Below are positions 51,227 to 59,091 of a stretch of DNA of 64,000 bases, piece by piece. The translations under genes were made by a program, and so were the position numbers. Numbering within the stretch: the first letter of the stretch is position 1; each line of letters opens with the position of its first letter. Source of the DNA: Roseburia_C sp031555935 (GTDB lineage: Bacteria > Bacillota > Clostridia > Lachnospirales > Lachnospiraceae); the NCBI GenBank assembly GCA_031555935.1, contig JAVBTX010000030.1, positions 27,594 through 91,593 of the forward strand, in the 5' to 3' direction. The notes under the pieces are model-generated. The model saw nothing but the letters and a program-made list of their open reading frames with translations, made no database searches and was not told the DNA's origin.

Positions 51227-51350
51227 GGCACAGCCAAATAAAAAAACGGCTCCAAGAGCCCCTCCGGGGGGATGCGCACTCGCGCGAGAATGTATAATGT
51301 CGCTTAGGCGACCGCGCTCGGCGCACGAGTCTGGCAAGCCAGACTCGATA
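51201..51350. repeat. Cluster of nested GC-rich palindromes
   Basis: The terminator (51201-51229) is repeated as an inverted copy (51233-51260), nearly identical over 27 bases. Then follow CCCC/GGGG, CTCGCGCGAG, GTCGC-TTAG-GCGAC and CGAGTCTGGC-AA-GCCAGACTCG (ending near 51340). The run is far more GC-rich than its surroundings and looks like a dispersed palindromic element inserted between riboswitch and dapA. Transcribed RNA would form several stable hairpins. Confidence 0.75.
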
Positions 51351-51475
51351 ATATAGCCGGCTTGATGCCCACTACGAGGAATTCGCATTTTGTGAGAACT
51401 GTAATACTATAAAAGAGAAAGAATATGGAAAGTCCCCCGTGGAAGACGGGCGGCGGAAAGTATGGAGGATGAATT

Positions 51476-52366
51476 ATGGCAATATTCAAAGGAGCAGGCG
51501 TTGCGATTGTAACACCGATGAAAGATAACCTCGAGGTAAATTATGAAAAATTAGAGGAACTGATTAATTTTCAGATTGATAATGGTACGGATGCGATTAT
51601 TATTACCGGAACAACTGGTGAGAGTTCTACCCTGACGATGGAAGAACATCATAAAGTAATCAAAGCAGCCGTTGATTTTACGAAAAACCGTATTCCAGTC
51701 ATTGCTGGAACTGGTTCGAACTGTACCAGAACGGCGATTCAGTTAACGCAGGAGGCAAAAGATGCTGGCGTGGATGGCGCATTGATTGTAACGCCATACT
51801 ATAACAAAGCAACTCAGGCAGGTTTAATCAGTCACTATGCTCAGATTGCGGAGGCCGTGGATTTACCAATTGTGCTGTATAACGTGCCAAGTCGAACTGG
51901 ATGTAATTTACTTCCGGAAACAGTAGCAACCTTGGTGAATACCCAGAAGAATATCGTGGGCTTAAAAGAAGCAACCGGCAGCTTGGCTCAGGCTTCTAAA
52001 ACGATGCTGTTAACCGATGGAAAACTCGATTTATATTCTGGCGAAGATGCCTTAGTATTACCATTAATGGCCATTGGTGGTGTAGGCGTGATTTCGGTTT
52101 GGTCTAATATTGCGCCAAAACAGGTACATGACATGTGCCAGAGCTTTTTTGACGGTGATATCGCGGCCGCTCGTAAAATACAGCTAGAGGCACTGCCATT
52201 GATTGATGCACTGTTTAGTGAGGTCAATCCAATCCCGGTAAAAAAAGCATTGAACTTAATGGGCATGGGCGCTGGCAGCCTGCGTGCACCATTAACAGAG
52301 ATGACCGATGCAAATGCCCAGAAATTGGCAGCGGCAATGAAAGCATATGGCATAAATTTAGCATAG
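51476..52366 (+). CDS. dapA: 4-hydroxy-tetrahydrodipicolinate synthase
   Basis: 296 residues. Condenses pyruvate with aspartate semialdehyde, the first committed step to diaminopimelate and lysine. GTTGESSTL binds pyruvate, VLYNVPSRTG carries the catalytic Tyr, and VGLKEATG carries the Schiff-base Lys. TGGAGG precedes the ATG. Control by the upstream lysine riboswitch fits its role. About 135 bases of leader separate the palindrome cluster from the start. Confidence 0.96.
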   Translation: MAIFKGAGVAIVTPMKDNLEVNYEKLEELINFQIDNGTDAIIITGTTGESSTLTMEEHHKVIKAAVDFTKNRIPVIAGTGSNCTRTAIQLTQEAKDAGVDGALIVTPYYNKATQAGLISHYAQIAEAVDLPIVLYNVPSRTGCNLLPETVATLVNTQKNIVGLKEATGSLAQASKTMLLTDGKLDLYSGEDALVLPLMAIGGVGVISVWSNIAPKQVHDMCQSFFDGDIAAARKIQLEALPLIDALFSEVNPIPVKKALNLMGMGAGSLRAPLTEMTDANAQKLAAAMKAYGINLA

Positions 52367-52407
52367 AATAATAGGAACCAAAGAAAAATGATAAGGAGAC
52401 AGGCAAA

Positions 52408-53169
52408 ATGACAAAAATAATCATGCATGGCTGCAATGGAAAGATGGGTCAGGTTATCAGTGAGCTGGTAAAAAATGATGAAAGTGCCCTGATTGTAGCG
52501 GGAGTTGATGTATATGACAAAATCCCCAATGACTATCCGGTGTTTACTTCTATTGCGGAATGTAATATCGAAGCCGATGTCATTATCGATTTTTCCAATG
52601 CCAAGGCAGTGGATGCATTACTAAAATTCAGTGAGAAAAAACATGTTCCGCTGGTATTATGTACCACCGGACTTTCAGAAGGACAGTTAGATAAGGTTGC
52701 GGATATCGCGAAAACAACAGCCGTATTAAAGTCAGCAAACATGTCACTGGGAATTAATACCTTGTTAGACTTGTTGCAGAAAGCAGTAAAAGTATTAGCA
52801 CCAGCGGGATTTGATGTTGAGATTGTCGAAAAACATCACAATCAGAAATTGGATGCACCAAGCGGAACGGCCTTAGCCTTAGCGGATGCGATGAACGAGG
52901 CAATGGATGATGTCTTTGATTACACATATGATAGAAGTCAGGTGCGTGAGAAACGCGGTAAAAATGAAATTGGTATTTCAGCAGTTCGCGGTGGTACGAT
53001 TGTCGGTGAGCACGAGGTGATTTTTGCCGGCACCGATGAAGTAATCGAAATTAGCCATACCGCATATTCAAAAAATATTTTTGCCAAAGGAGCAGTGGAA
53101 GCCGCCAAATTTTTGGCTGGAAAAGCTGCTGGTATGTATGATATGCAGGATGTAATTCGTTCCCGATAA
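52408..53169 (+). CDS. dapB: 4-hydroxy-tetrahydrodipicolinate reductase
   Basis: 253 residues. HGCNGKMGQVI is the nucleotide-binding loop, CTTGLSEGQ follows, and EKHHNQKLDAPSGTALALA is the substrate and catalytic signature. Second step of the lysine/diaminopimelate pathway, 41 bases after dapA and in the same transcript. AAGGAG precedes the ATG. Confidence 0.96.
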   Translation: MTKIIMHGCNGKMGQVISELVKNDESALIVAGVDVYDKIPNDYPVFTSIAECNIEADVIIDFSNAKAVDALLKFSEKKHVPLVLCTTGLSEGQLDKVADIAKTTAVLKSANMSLGINTLLDLLQKAVKVLAPAGFDVEIVEKHHNQKLDAPSGTALALADAMNEAMDDVFDYTYDRSQVREKRGKNEIGISAVRGGTIVGEHEVIFAGTDEVIEISHTAYSKNIFAKGAVEAAKFLAGKAAGMYDMQDVIRSR

Positions 53170-53201
53170 ATGGATGGGAAGGCAATAAAATAAAAGCAGG
53201 A

Positions 53202-53250
53202 CTAAATCATTTCATTTTAGATATGGCTGATATAGTCCTCTTTTGGTTTT
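53202..53250 (+). terminator. Terminator of dapA-dapB
   Basis: AGGACTA(A)ATC pairs with GAT(A)TAGTCCT, followed by CTTTTGGTTTT. It overlaps the start of the next promoter. Confidence 0.65.
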
Positions 53251-53275
53251 AACAATTCTGCAACTGTGCTATAAT
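53248..53275 (+). promoter_or_regulatory. Promoter of the oxidoreductase-MNT-HEPN operon
   Basis: -35 TTTAAC, 16 bases, -10 TATAAT (53270-53275), 25 bases before the oxidoreductase start. Confidence 0.5.
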
Positions 53276-53299
53276 CAAGGAAAAGGAGAATGGCAAAGT

Positions 53300-54262
53300 A
53301 TGAATGTAAAATTTGGGATAATCGGACTTGGCGGCATTGCTCACCGCTTTGCAAAAGTAATAAAGACGATGGAAGACGTGGAACTCATTGCCGTAGCATC
53401 CTCAGATGAGAACAGAGCCAGAGCGTTTGCAGGTGAGTATGGTGTAGGCAAATATTATCAGGATTATGTCAGTCTCGTTGATGACTCAAATGTTGATGTG
53501 GTATATATCGCCCAGACACATGACCGTCATTATGAATTAATTAAGCTTTGTATCGAACATGGAAAAGGGGTTCTATGTGAAAAGCCGATGGTACTGAGCG
53601 AGCAGCAGGCAATCGAAGTGAGTGAATTATCAAAAAGGAAAAAAGTATTGCTGATGGAAGCAATGTGGTCGAGATTTATACCCACCTTTCAGAAAGCCAG
53701 AGAGTGGGTGTTGGCAGGTGAAATTGGTGCAGTCGGGATGGTTCAGGCATCCTTTAGCTTTCACTTTCCCTATGACCCGACCCATCGCCTCTATAATACC
53801 GAGACGGCGGGCGGCAGTCTCTATGATGCCGGTGTTTATCCGATTGAATTTACAACGGGGATTTTAGACGAGCAGCCAAGCGAAGTGAAAGCGACGGCTA
53901 CGTTTAGTGAAAATGGTGTCGATGATTCTGTTGCCATGATTATGAAATTTAACAGTGGGGCGCAAGCAACTTTGAGCTGTGGTTTTCGAGCCCAGACATG
54001 TGGAGATGCTTATGTCAATGGGGATAATGGTTATATTGTCGTGTACAATTTCCTTGGTTCACCCAAAGTAGAACGCTACAATAGCGACCGGCAATTGTGT
54101 GAGACTTATGAAGCTCAATTTGAAGATGGATTTTACTATGAAATCCAGCACTTTGCCGAGTTATTCAAGGCGGGGAAGATAGAGAGCGAGATTGTGCCGC
54201 ATAAAGATAATATCGCTACTGCCAGAATCTTTGAGAATATTATGAAGCAAATACATGGATGA
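53300..54262 (+). CDS. Gfo/Idh/MocA family NAD(P)-dependent oxidoreductase
   Basis: 320 residues. The N-terminal Rossmann fold begins FGIIGLGGIAHRFAKV; CEKPMVL (near 95) carries the conserved Lys-Pro of the family and AMWSRFIPTF follows; the C-terminal beta-sheet domain includes GGSLYDAGVYPIEFT. Acts on a sugar or sugar-like polyol; the substrate is unknown. The start ATG 53300 is 11 bases after AAGGAG, slightly long. Its 3' end overlaps the MNT gene by eight bases, an unexpected coupling. Confidence 0.9.
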   Translation: MNVKFGIIGLGGIAHRFAKVIKTMEDVELIAVASSDENRARAFAGEYGVGKYYQDYVSLVDDSNVDVVYIAQTHDRHYELIKLCIEHGKGVLCEKPMVLSEQQAIEVSELSKRKKVLLMEAMWSRFIPTFQKAREWVLAGEIGAVGMVQASFSFHFPYDPTHRLYNTETAGGSLYDAGVYPIEFTTGILDEQPSEVKATATFSENGVDDSVAMIMKFNSGAQATLSCGFRAQTCGDAYVNGDNGYIVVYNFLGSPKVERYNSDRQLCETYEAQFEDGFYYEIQHFAELFKAGKIESEIVPHKDNIATARIFENIMKQIHG

Positions 54263-54584
54263 TTCGAAGTTAAGAGGGATTATGGAGCAAGAATTAAGAT
54301 ATGGAATAAAAGTAACCGTTTTGTCGGAAATAATTGAATTTGCCAAGAAATATCACATTGAAAAAGTGATTCTTTTTGGTTCGCGTGCCAGAGGAAATTA
54401 TCAACGGACAAGTGATATTGATTTGGCAGTAACCGGTGGTAATGTTGTGGAATTTGCCTTAGATGTGGATGAAGAAACCAGCACATTGCTAAAATATGAT
54501 GTTGTGAATCTGGATCAGCCGGTTCAAGCGGAGCTGCTCGAATCAATCGGGAAAGAAGGGATAGTGCTTTATGAAAAAGGTTGA
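54255..54584 (+). CDS. MNT-type minimal nucleotidyltransferase (antitoxin-like)
   Basis: 109 residues. The nucleotidyltransferase core LFGSRARG...TSDIDLAV provides the GSxxxG and paired Asp metal site. In MNT/HEPN pairs this enzyme AMPylates or otherwise blocks the HEPN partner. It overlaps the oxidoreductase stop and the HEPN start by 14 bases, so all three may be translated together. ATG 54255 gives a longer N-terminus; ATG 54282 is an alternative. Confidence 0.88.
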   Translation: MDDSKLRGIMEQELRYGIKVTVLSEIIEFAKKYHIEKVILFGSRARGNYQRTSDIDLAVTGGNVVEFALDVDEETSTLLKYDVVNLDQPVQAELLESIGKEGIVLYEKG

Positions 54585-54960
54585 AAATTTTACCAAGGCG
54601 TTGATAAATCTGCATGATATATACATGTATGAAGAACCATATGATAACGTGGTTTTGTCGGGCTTGGTAGCATTATATGAGATTTGTTTTGAACAATCGT
54701 GGAAAGCGATGAAGGAAGTTTTGGAATTAAATGGGGTGCAGGAGGCGGCAACCGGCTCACCAAAGAGTATTATTAAGACTGCATATGGTTTAAAGTTAAT
54801 CGAGAATGAGGAGCTGTGGCTTCTGGCATTGACCTCAAGGAATAACGTTGCTCATGCATATAATAAGGATATTGCATATGACATTGTAAAACAAACAAAG
54901 AAATATTATGTAGAGATGTTTGAAGCATTGCAAAAAAATATGACGGAACACTGGCTATAG
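54571..54960 (+). CDS. HEPN domain protein, nucleotidyltransferase substrate-binding (HI0074-like)
   Basis: 129 residues, all-helical. LSGLVALYEICFEQSWKAMKEVLE is typical of the HI0074-like group, and SRNNVAHAYN carries the R-x4-H HEPN motif that forms a ribonuclease active site in toxin members. It partners with the overlapping MNT gene as a type VII-like toxin-antitoxin or substrate-binding pair. Activity as a toxin is inferred. Confidence 0.87.
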   Translation: MKKVENFTKALINLHDIYMYEEPYDNVVLSGLVALYEICFEQSWKAMKEVLELNGVQEAATGSPKSIIKTAYGLKLIENEELWLLALTSRNNVAHAYNKDIAYDIVKQTKKYYVEMFEALQKNMTEHWL

Positions 54961-54979
54961 TGGTGTTGTTTGAAAATAA

Positions 54980-55076
54980 AAAAGGTAACCTAGGTCATGA
55001 ATGTACCTCCAATAAGTTGGGTCGTTTGTCTAACTCATTGTGGTACATTACTTATAACCCAAGGTTACTCTTTTTT
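54980..55076. terminator. Long imperfect hairpin, bidirectional terminator
   Basis: GGTAACCT...ATGTACC on the left pairs with GGTACAT...AGGTTAC on the right over roughly 35 bases per arm, flanked by A-run and T-run. It ends both the HEPN operon and convergent asnA and is unusually long for a terminator. Confidence 0.65.
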
Positions 55077-55081
55077 GCATT

Positions 55082-56092
55082 TTACAATAACAGAATTCCG
55101 TTTTTAGCAGCTTCTGCCATCATTTCTTCTGGCCATAGCGAAGACTGAACTTCACCGATGTGAGCTTTTCTTAAGAAAAACATACAGATACGGGACTGGC
55201 CAATACCACCGCCGATGGTGTATGGGAGTTCTTCCTCAATAATTGCTTTTTGGAATGGCAATGCGGCACGGTCCATGCAGTCAGCTTTTTCTAACTGGCT
55301 GATAAGCGCGGCTTTGTCAACCCGGATACCCATTGAAGACAGCTCTAGGGCAATGTCTAAGACTGGATAGTAAACGAGAATATCAGCATTTAGTGCCCAA
55401 TCATCATAGTCTGGTGCACGACCGTCATGACGTTCACCGGAGGATAATTTGTCACCAATCTGCATGAGGCAGACAGCACCCTTGGCTTTAGTAATCTTAT
55501 ATTCCCGTTCCTTTGCAGAATCTGCTGGATACATATCTTCTAATTCCTGAGAAGTAATGAAGAAAATATCATGTGGCAGAATCTCTTCTATGTAATCATG
55601 CTGAATCGCCATATATTTTTCTGTTTTACGTAAGCATTTGTAAACATTGCGGACAGCGTCCTGTAGAGTCTCAAGTGTACGTTCCTTTTGGTCAATCACT
55701 TTCTCCCAGTCCCACTGGTCAACAAAAATGGAATGAATATTGTCCGTGTCTTCATCGCGGCGAATTGCATTCATATCAGTATAAAGACCTTCGCCAATCG
55801 CAAAACCATATTTCTGCAAAGCAAAACGTTTCCATTTAGCCAGTGAGTGAACAACCTCAGCACATTTTTCATCTTGTTCTTTGATGGTAAAGGAAACTGG
55901 ACGCTCGACACCATTTAGGTTATCGTTCAGACCGGATAGTGGGTCAACAAAAAGTGGTGCCGATACACGTGTCAGATTTAAGCGCAGGGCTAGTAAATTC
56001 TGAAAGAAATCCTTGACCGTTTTAATTGCAATCTGTGTATCATATAGATTTAATTCGGCTTTATAGTTGCTTGGTATTGTTAAGTTTTCCAT
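55082..56092 (-). CDS. asnA: Aspartate--ammonia ligase (AsnA)
   Basis: 336 residues, the normal length of the ammonia-dependent asparagine synthetase related to class II aminoacyl-tRNA synthetases. LTRVSAPLFVDPLSGLNDNLNGVERPVSF, HSLAKWKR, TDMNAIRRDE and the C-terminal GGGIGQSRICMFFLRKAHIGEVQ are characteristic. AAGGAG precedes the ATG. It lies 36 bases downstream of the hydrolase gene on the same strand. Confidence 0.96.
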   Translation of the reverse strand: MENLTIPSNYKAELNLYDTQIAIKTVKDFFQNLLALRLNLTRVSAPLFVDPLSGLNDNLNGVERPVSFTIKEQDEKCAEVVHSLAKWKRFALQKYGFAIGEGLYTDMNAIRRDEDTDNIHSIFVDQWDWEKVIDQKERTLETLQDAVRNVYKCLRKTEKYMAIQHDYIEEILPHDIFFITSQELEDMYPADSAKEREYKITKAKGAVCLMQIGDKLSSGERHDGRAPDYDDWALNADILVYYPVLDIALELSSMGIRVDKAALISQLEKADCMDRAALPFQKAIIEEELPYTIGGGIGQSRICMFFLRKAHIGEVQSSLWPEEMMAEAAKNGILLL

Positions 56093-56128
56093 TGAGTAAC
56101 TCCTTGCATTTATTTTGATTCGAGCTAA

Positions 56129-56785
56129 TTATAGCATAAAATCTTTTATCAGTGGATATAATTTTTCGCTGTGTTCGACATAGCTGCTATGATCTTCACC
56201 AGGCACGATGATTAACGTGGACTGAGGAATACCACGGGCAATTTTTTTGGTGACAGATTTTTTCACAATATCCTTCTGGCCAGCCAGCACTAAGGTTGGT
56301 ATATTGATGAATTGAAGCTGTTCAATCGGGATATTTGGTTCGGTCAACATTAGCAGCGTTAGCGGGTGTTTCTTGCGACGGTAGCCGCGTTTGATCGTAC
56401 GGCGGAAGTTTCCTTTTAAGTCCTTCGGCTGAAGATTGGCACCGCTGATTATCAAACGGGACAGCAGCTTCGGATATTTAGAGGCTAGCAGGAGGCCGAT
56501 AACACCGCCATCACTAAACCCATAAAAGGCTGGTTTTTGAAGTGAAAGAGCTTCGATAAATTCCACCACATCTTCCATCATCTCTTCGTAGTGATATTCC
56601 TTGGAGGTGGCTGATTGTCCATGCCCGCGGGTATCTAGGGCGTAGACGGTATGTGTTTTCTCCAGCTCTTTTGTCAGGACATCAAAAATCTCGTGTGTCT
56701 CGCCATTTCCATGCATTAGAATAATCGGAGCACCTTCGCCGGATTTTTCATAATAGAGAATCTGACCGCGTAATTGAATAAACAT
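56129..56785 (-). CDS. Alpha/beta hydrolase
   Basis: 218 residues, compact for the fold. LMHGNGET forms the oxyanion region, YGFSDGGVIG holds the nucleophile Ser in the GxSxG elbow, and PGEDHSSYV near the C-terminus holds the catalytic His. LDTRGHGQSAT is typical of esterase or peptidase members. The substrate is unknown. Likely co-transcribed with asnA. Confidence 0.9.
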   Translation of the reverse strand: MFIQLRGQILYYEKSGEGAPIILMHGNGETHEIFDVLTKELEKTHTVYALDTRGHGQSATSKEYHYEEMMEDVVEFIEALSLQKPAFYGFSDGGVIGLLLASKYPKLLSRLIISGANLQPKDLKGNFRRTIKRGYRRKKHPLTLLMLTEPNIPIEQLQFINIPTLVLAGQKDIVKKSVTKKIARGIPQSTLIIVPGEDHSSYVEHSEKLYPLIKDFML

Positions 56786-56893
56786 ATTGTTTCCTCGCTT
56801 CTGCTTCTTCGGAGAAAAAACTCGCGCTCCAGAAGAATATATAATATAATAGAGTGTAACATTTTATGGAAAAAAGGACAAGGGTGGATGATA

Positions 56894-57562
56894 ATGGGAA
56901 AGAACAAGTTGAAAATAAAAAAAATGAAACAGAATGACAATATAATAATTAAGGAACTGCTTAAGGAAGATGAAGGAGCTCAAATGCACTTGGAGGAAAT
57001 TTATCGTATCATCGAAAAGAAGGGGCAGGTGTTTGGAGCATTTAGAGAAAAGGAACTGGTTGGAGTCGCGGCGTTAGAACCAGAGCAAATCGGGGAGAAA
57101 AAGCATTATGCCCAATTGAAATTTTTCTATGTAGCAAAAGCGAAACGTCGAGAGGGTGTTGGAAAAAAACTTTTGGCCCATATCGGTGACGTGTCAGGGT
57201 ATGTAGGGGGAGATATTTTATTTGTTTCCGGCCAAGTGTCAGAAGACGCGATTGGATTTTTATTAAGTCAAAAATTCGTGGCAGCAGAACACAGCCAGCT
57301 GGGCAAGGATACTGATTTGCAAGCCGTAGGGGCCAATTATATATTAGAAACAGAACATGCGAAACATCGGGGAATGTACTATGGCATGAGCATCGGAATG
57401 TTATTAGGAATTTCGGTGGGACTGATGTTTGGTCAGACATTTTATGAGAGTGAGGGAATCGGTATGAGTATGGGAATGGCAATCGGTATGTGTATTGGAA
57501 TGGCCATTGGGGCGAGCTACGACGAAAGTAAGAAGAAAAAGGAAGAAGACGAACGTGAATAA
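56894..57562 (+). CDS. GNAT acetyltransferase with C-terminal glycine-zipper membrane segment
   Basis: 222 residues. The GNAT domain (about 15-150) contains LKFFYVAKAKRREGVGKKLLAHIG with the acetyl-CoA loop RREGVG. The C-terminus (about 155-205) is a Gly/Met-rich hydrophobic hairpin with repeated GMSxGM/GMAxGM spacing, typical of glycine-zipper membrane segments, ending in a Lys/Glu-rich tail. This would tether the acetyltransferase to a membrane. ATG 56894 follows AGGGTGG; ATG 56888 two codons earlier is possible. Confidence 0.82.
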   Translation: MGKNKLKIKKMKQNDNIIIKELLKEDEGAQMHLEEIYRIIEKKGQVFGAFREKELVGVAALEPEQIGEKKHYAQLKFFYVAKAKRREGVGKKLLAHIGDVSGYVGGDILFVSGQVSEDAIGFLLSQKFVAAEHSQLGKDTDLQAVGANYILETEHAKHRGMYYGMSIGMLLGISVGLMFGQTFYESEGIGMSMGMAIGMCIGMAIGASYDESKKKKEEDERE

Positions 57563-58058
57563 AAATCAGTTTTATCAGCAAATTGAGCATACCTTTGCTC
57601 CAGTTTTTGACAGTACCTCCATAGTTCTGGTTCTAGGAACCTTTCCATCGGTAAAGTCGCGGGAGAATCAGTTTTATTATGGGCATCCACAGAATCGTTT
57701 TTGGCGGATGCTGGCGCAGATTTATGAAGCGGAAGTACCACAGACAATTGAGGAAAAGAAAATGTTGCTGTTGAAAAATCATATCGCGGTCTGGGATGTA
57801 ATTCACTCTTGCGATATTGAAGGGTCTTCGGACAGTTCCATTAAAAATGTAATACCAAACGACATGAACGTTATTTTGCAGCAGGCAAAGATTCATACAA
57901 TTATTTTAAATGGCGGTAAAGCATATGAACTATTTCAAAAATATTGTCAGTGTGAAGATATGCCGCCAGTAGTAAAGCTGCCATCAACCAGCCCGGCCAA
58001 TGCGGCGTGCAAGTTGGAGCGGTTGGTTGCAGAATGGGGCGCGGTACTTAACGGTTGA
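57555..58058 (+). CDS. DNA-deoxyinosine (hypoxanthine) / uracil glycosylase
   Basis: 167 residues of the uracil-DNA glycosylase superfamily, subgroup acting on deoxyinosine. VLGTFPSVKSRENQFYYGHPQNRFWRML is the N-terminal active-site motif and LPSTSPANA the C-terminal one. It would remove deaminated bases for base-excision repair. The GTG start overlaps the preceding stop by eight bases, with AGGAAG upstream; an in-frame ATG at 57495 lies deep in the previous gene. Confidence 0.88.
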   Translation: MNKNQFYQQIEHTFAPVFDSTSIVLVLGTFPSVKSRENQFYYGHPQNRFWRMLAQIYEAEVPQTIEEKKMLLLKNHIAVWDVIHSCDIEGSSDSSIKNVIPNDMNVILQQAKIHTIILNGGKAYELFQKYCQCEDMPPVVKLPSTSPANAACKLERLVAEWGAVLNG

Positions 58059-58078
58059 AAATAATTTTAAAAGAATGG

Positions 58079-58109
58079 TTGACTCTCACACTGTGGTATA
58101 CCTTATGAT
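58079..58109 (+). promoter_or_regulatory. MerR-type promoter with 19-bp spacer
   Basis: -35 TTGACT and -10 TATGAT (58104-58109) are 19 bases apart, the stretched spacing that MerR activators twist into alignment. Several CATATG palindromes follow (58127-58160). It lies 70 bases before the MerR-type gene, indicating autoregulation. Confidence 0.7.
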
Positions 58110-58178
58110 TTAATTGAGCTCAAGAAAACATATATATGTAACATATGTATGACATATGTAAAGAAAGAGAAAGAGAAC

Positions 58179-58997
58179 ATGTTAAAAATAGGAGATTTTT
58201 CAAAACTATCAAGGATAAGTATACGGATGCTGCGGCATTATGATGAGATTGGATTGCTGATACCGGATGAAATTGATGATTTCACAAGTTATCGGTATTA
58301 TTGTGAGAGTCAATTACCATTGGCGGCGCGGATTACGTCGCTGAAGGACATGGGATTTGGTTTGACGGCGATTGCTGAAATTCTCGAAAATTATGAGGAT
58401 GCCGGGACTCTGGCTAACTTTTTACTAGTAAAACAAACCGAGATTAGAGAGCAGGCAAAGCAAGCTGAGTATCGTATACAGCTCCTTGAAACAGCGATTG
58501 AAAAGCTGAGAGAGGATGATGGAACAATGAATTATAATGTGACCTTAAAAGAGTTACCAGAACGAAATGTAGCAAGTGTAAGAAGTACAATTCCAGCATA
58601 TGACCAAGAGGGGATGCTGTGGGAAACGTTAATGCGGGAGACTGCCCCAATGCGGATGCAGTATGATGAGCCATGTTATTCAATCGCGCTCTTTCACGAT
58701 AGTGAGTACAAGGAAGCAGATGTTGATGTGGAGGTTCAGCTATCGGTAAAAGGAAGCTATGAAAATACGGAGCATGTGATTTTCAAAGCAGTTCCGGCCG
58801 TCCAGATTGCTTCGGCAACTTATAAGGGCAGCTATGCACAGATTACTGAAGTAAATGAAGCGGTGGCAAATTGGGTCCGTGATAATGGATATGAGTTTAA
58901 TGGAAATAACTTTTGCATTTATTATGTCGGTCCGGCGCAGACATCGAACCCGGATGAGTATGTAACGGAAGTTTGTTATCCGGTAATTAAAAAATAG
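58179..58997 (+). CDS. MerR family regulator with GyrI-like effector-binding domain
   Basis: 272 residues. The MerR winged helix starts MLKIGDFSKLSRISIRMLRHYDEIGLL, a coiled-coil dimer helix spans about 78-115, and a GyrI/BmrR-like multidrug-binding domain spans about 120-272. Such proteins sense cationic or aromatic drugs and activate efflux or resistance genes. The ATG at 58179 fits the family start; an upstream ATG (58149) would add ten residues. An aminoglycoside phosphotransferase-like gene follows. Confidence 0.92.
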   Translation: MLKIGDFSKLSRISIRMLRHYDEIGLLIPDEIDDFTSYRYYCESQLPLAARITSLKDMGFGLTAIAEILENYEDAGTLANFLLVKQTEIREQAKQAEYRIQLLETAIEKLREDDGTMNYNVTLKELPERNVASVRSTIPAYDQEGMLWETLMRETAPMRMQYDEPCYSIALFHDSEYKEADVDVEVQLSVKGSYENTEHVIFKAVPAVQIASATYKGSYAQITEVNEAVANWVRDNGYEFNGNNFCIYYVGPAQTSNPDEYVTEVCYPVIKK

Positions 58998-59013
58998 AAT
59001 AGAAGCTTGAAAG

Positions 59014-59061
59014 CGGGGCTGTTGCATGGCATATCTTAGTGGGTATGAGTGCGGCACCCCG
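59014..59061 (+). promoter_or_regulatory. Leader hairpin before the phosphotransferase gene
   Basis: CGGGG(C)TGTTGC pairs with GCGGCACCCCG, an 11-pair stem with one bulge, between the MerR and phosphotransferase genes. No T-run follows; it could be an attenuator or mRNA stabiliser. Confidence 0.4.
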
Positions 59062-59091
59062 ATTTGCAGTTGGAAGGTAAGGAGAATAGGA

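Noticed and set aside
51300..51489. Short frames within the palindrome cluster before dapA
   Set aside because: Cross stable hairpins, lack ribosome sites and lie in the riboswitch leader.
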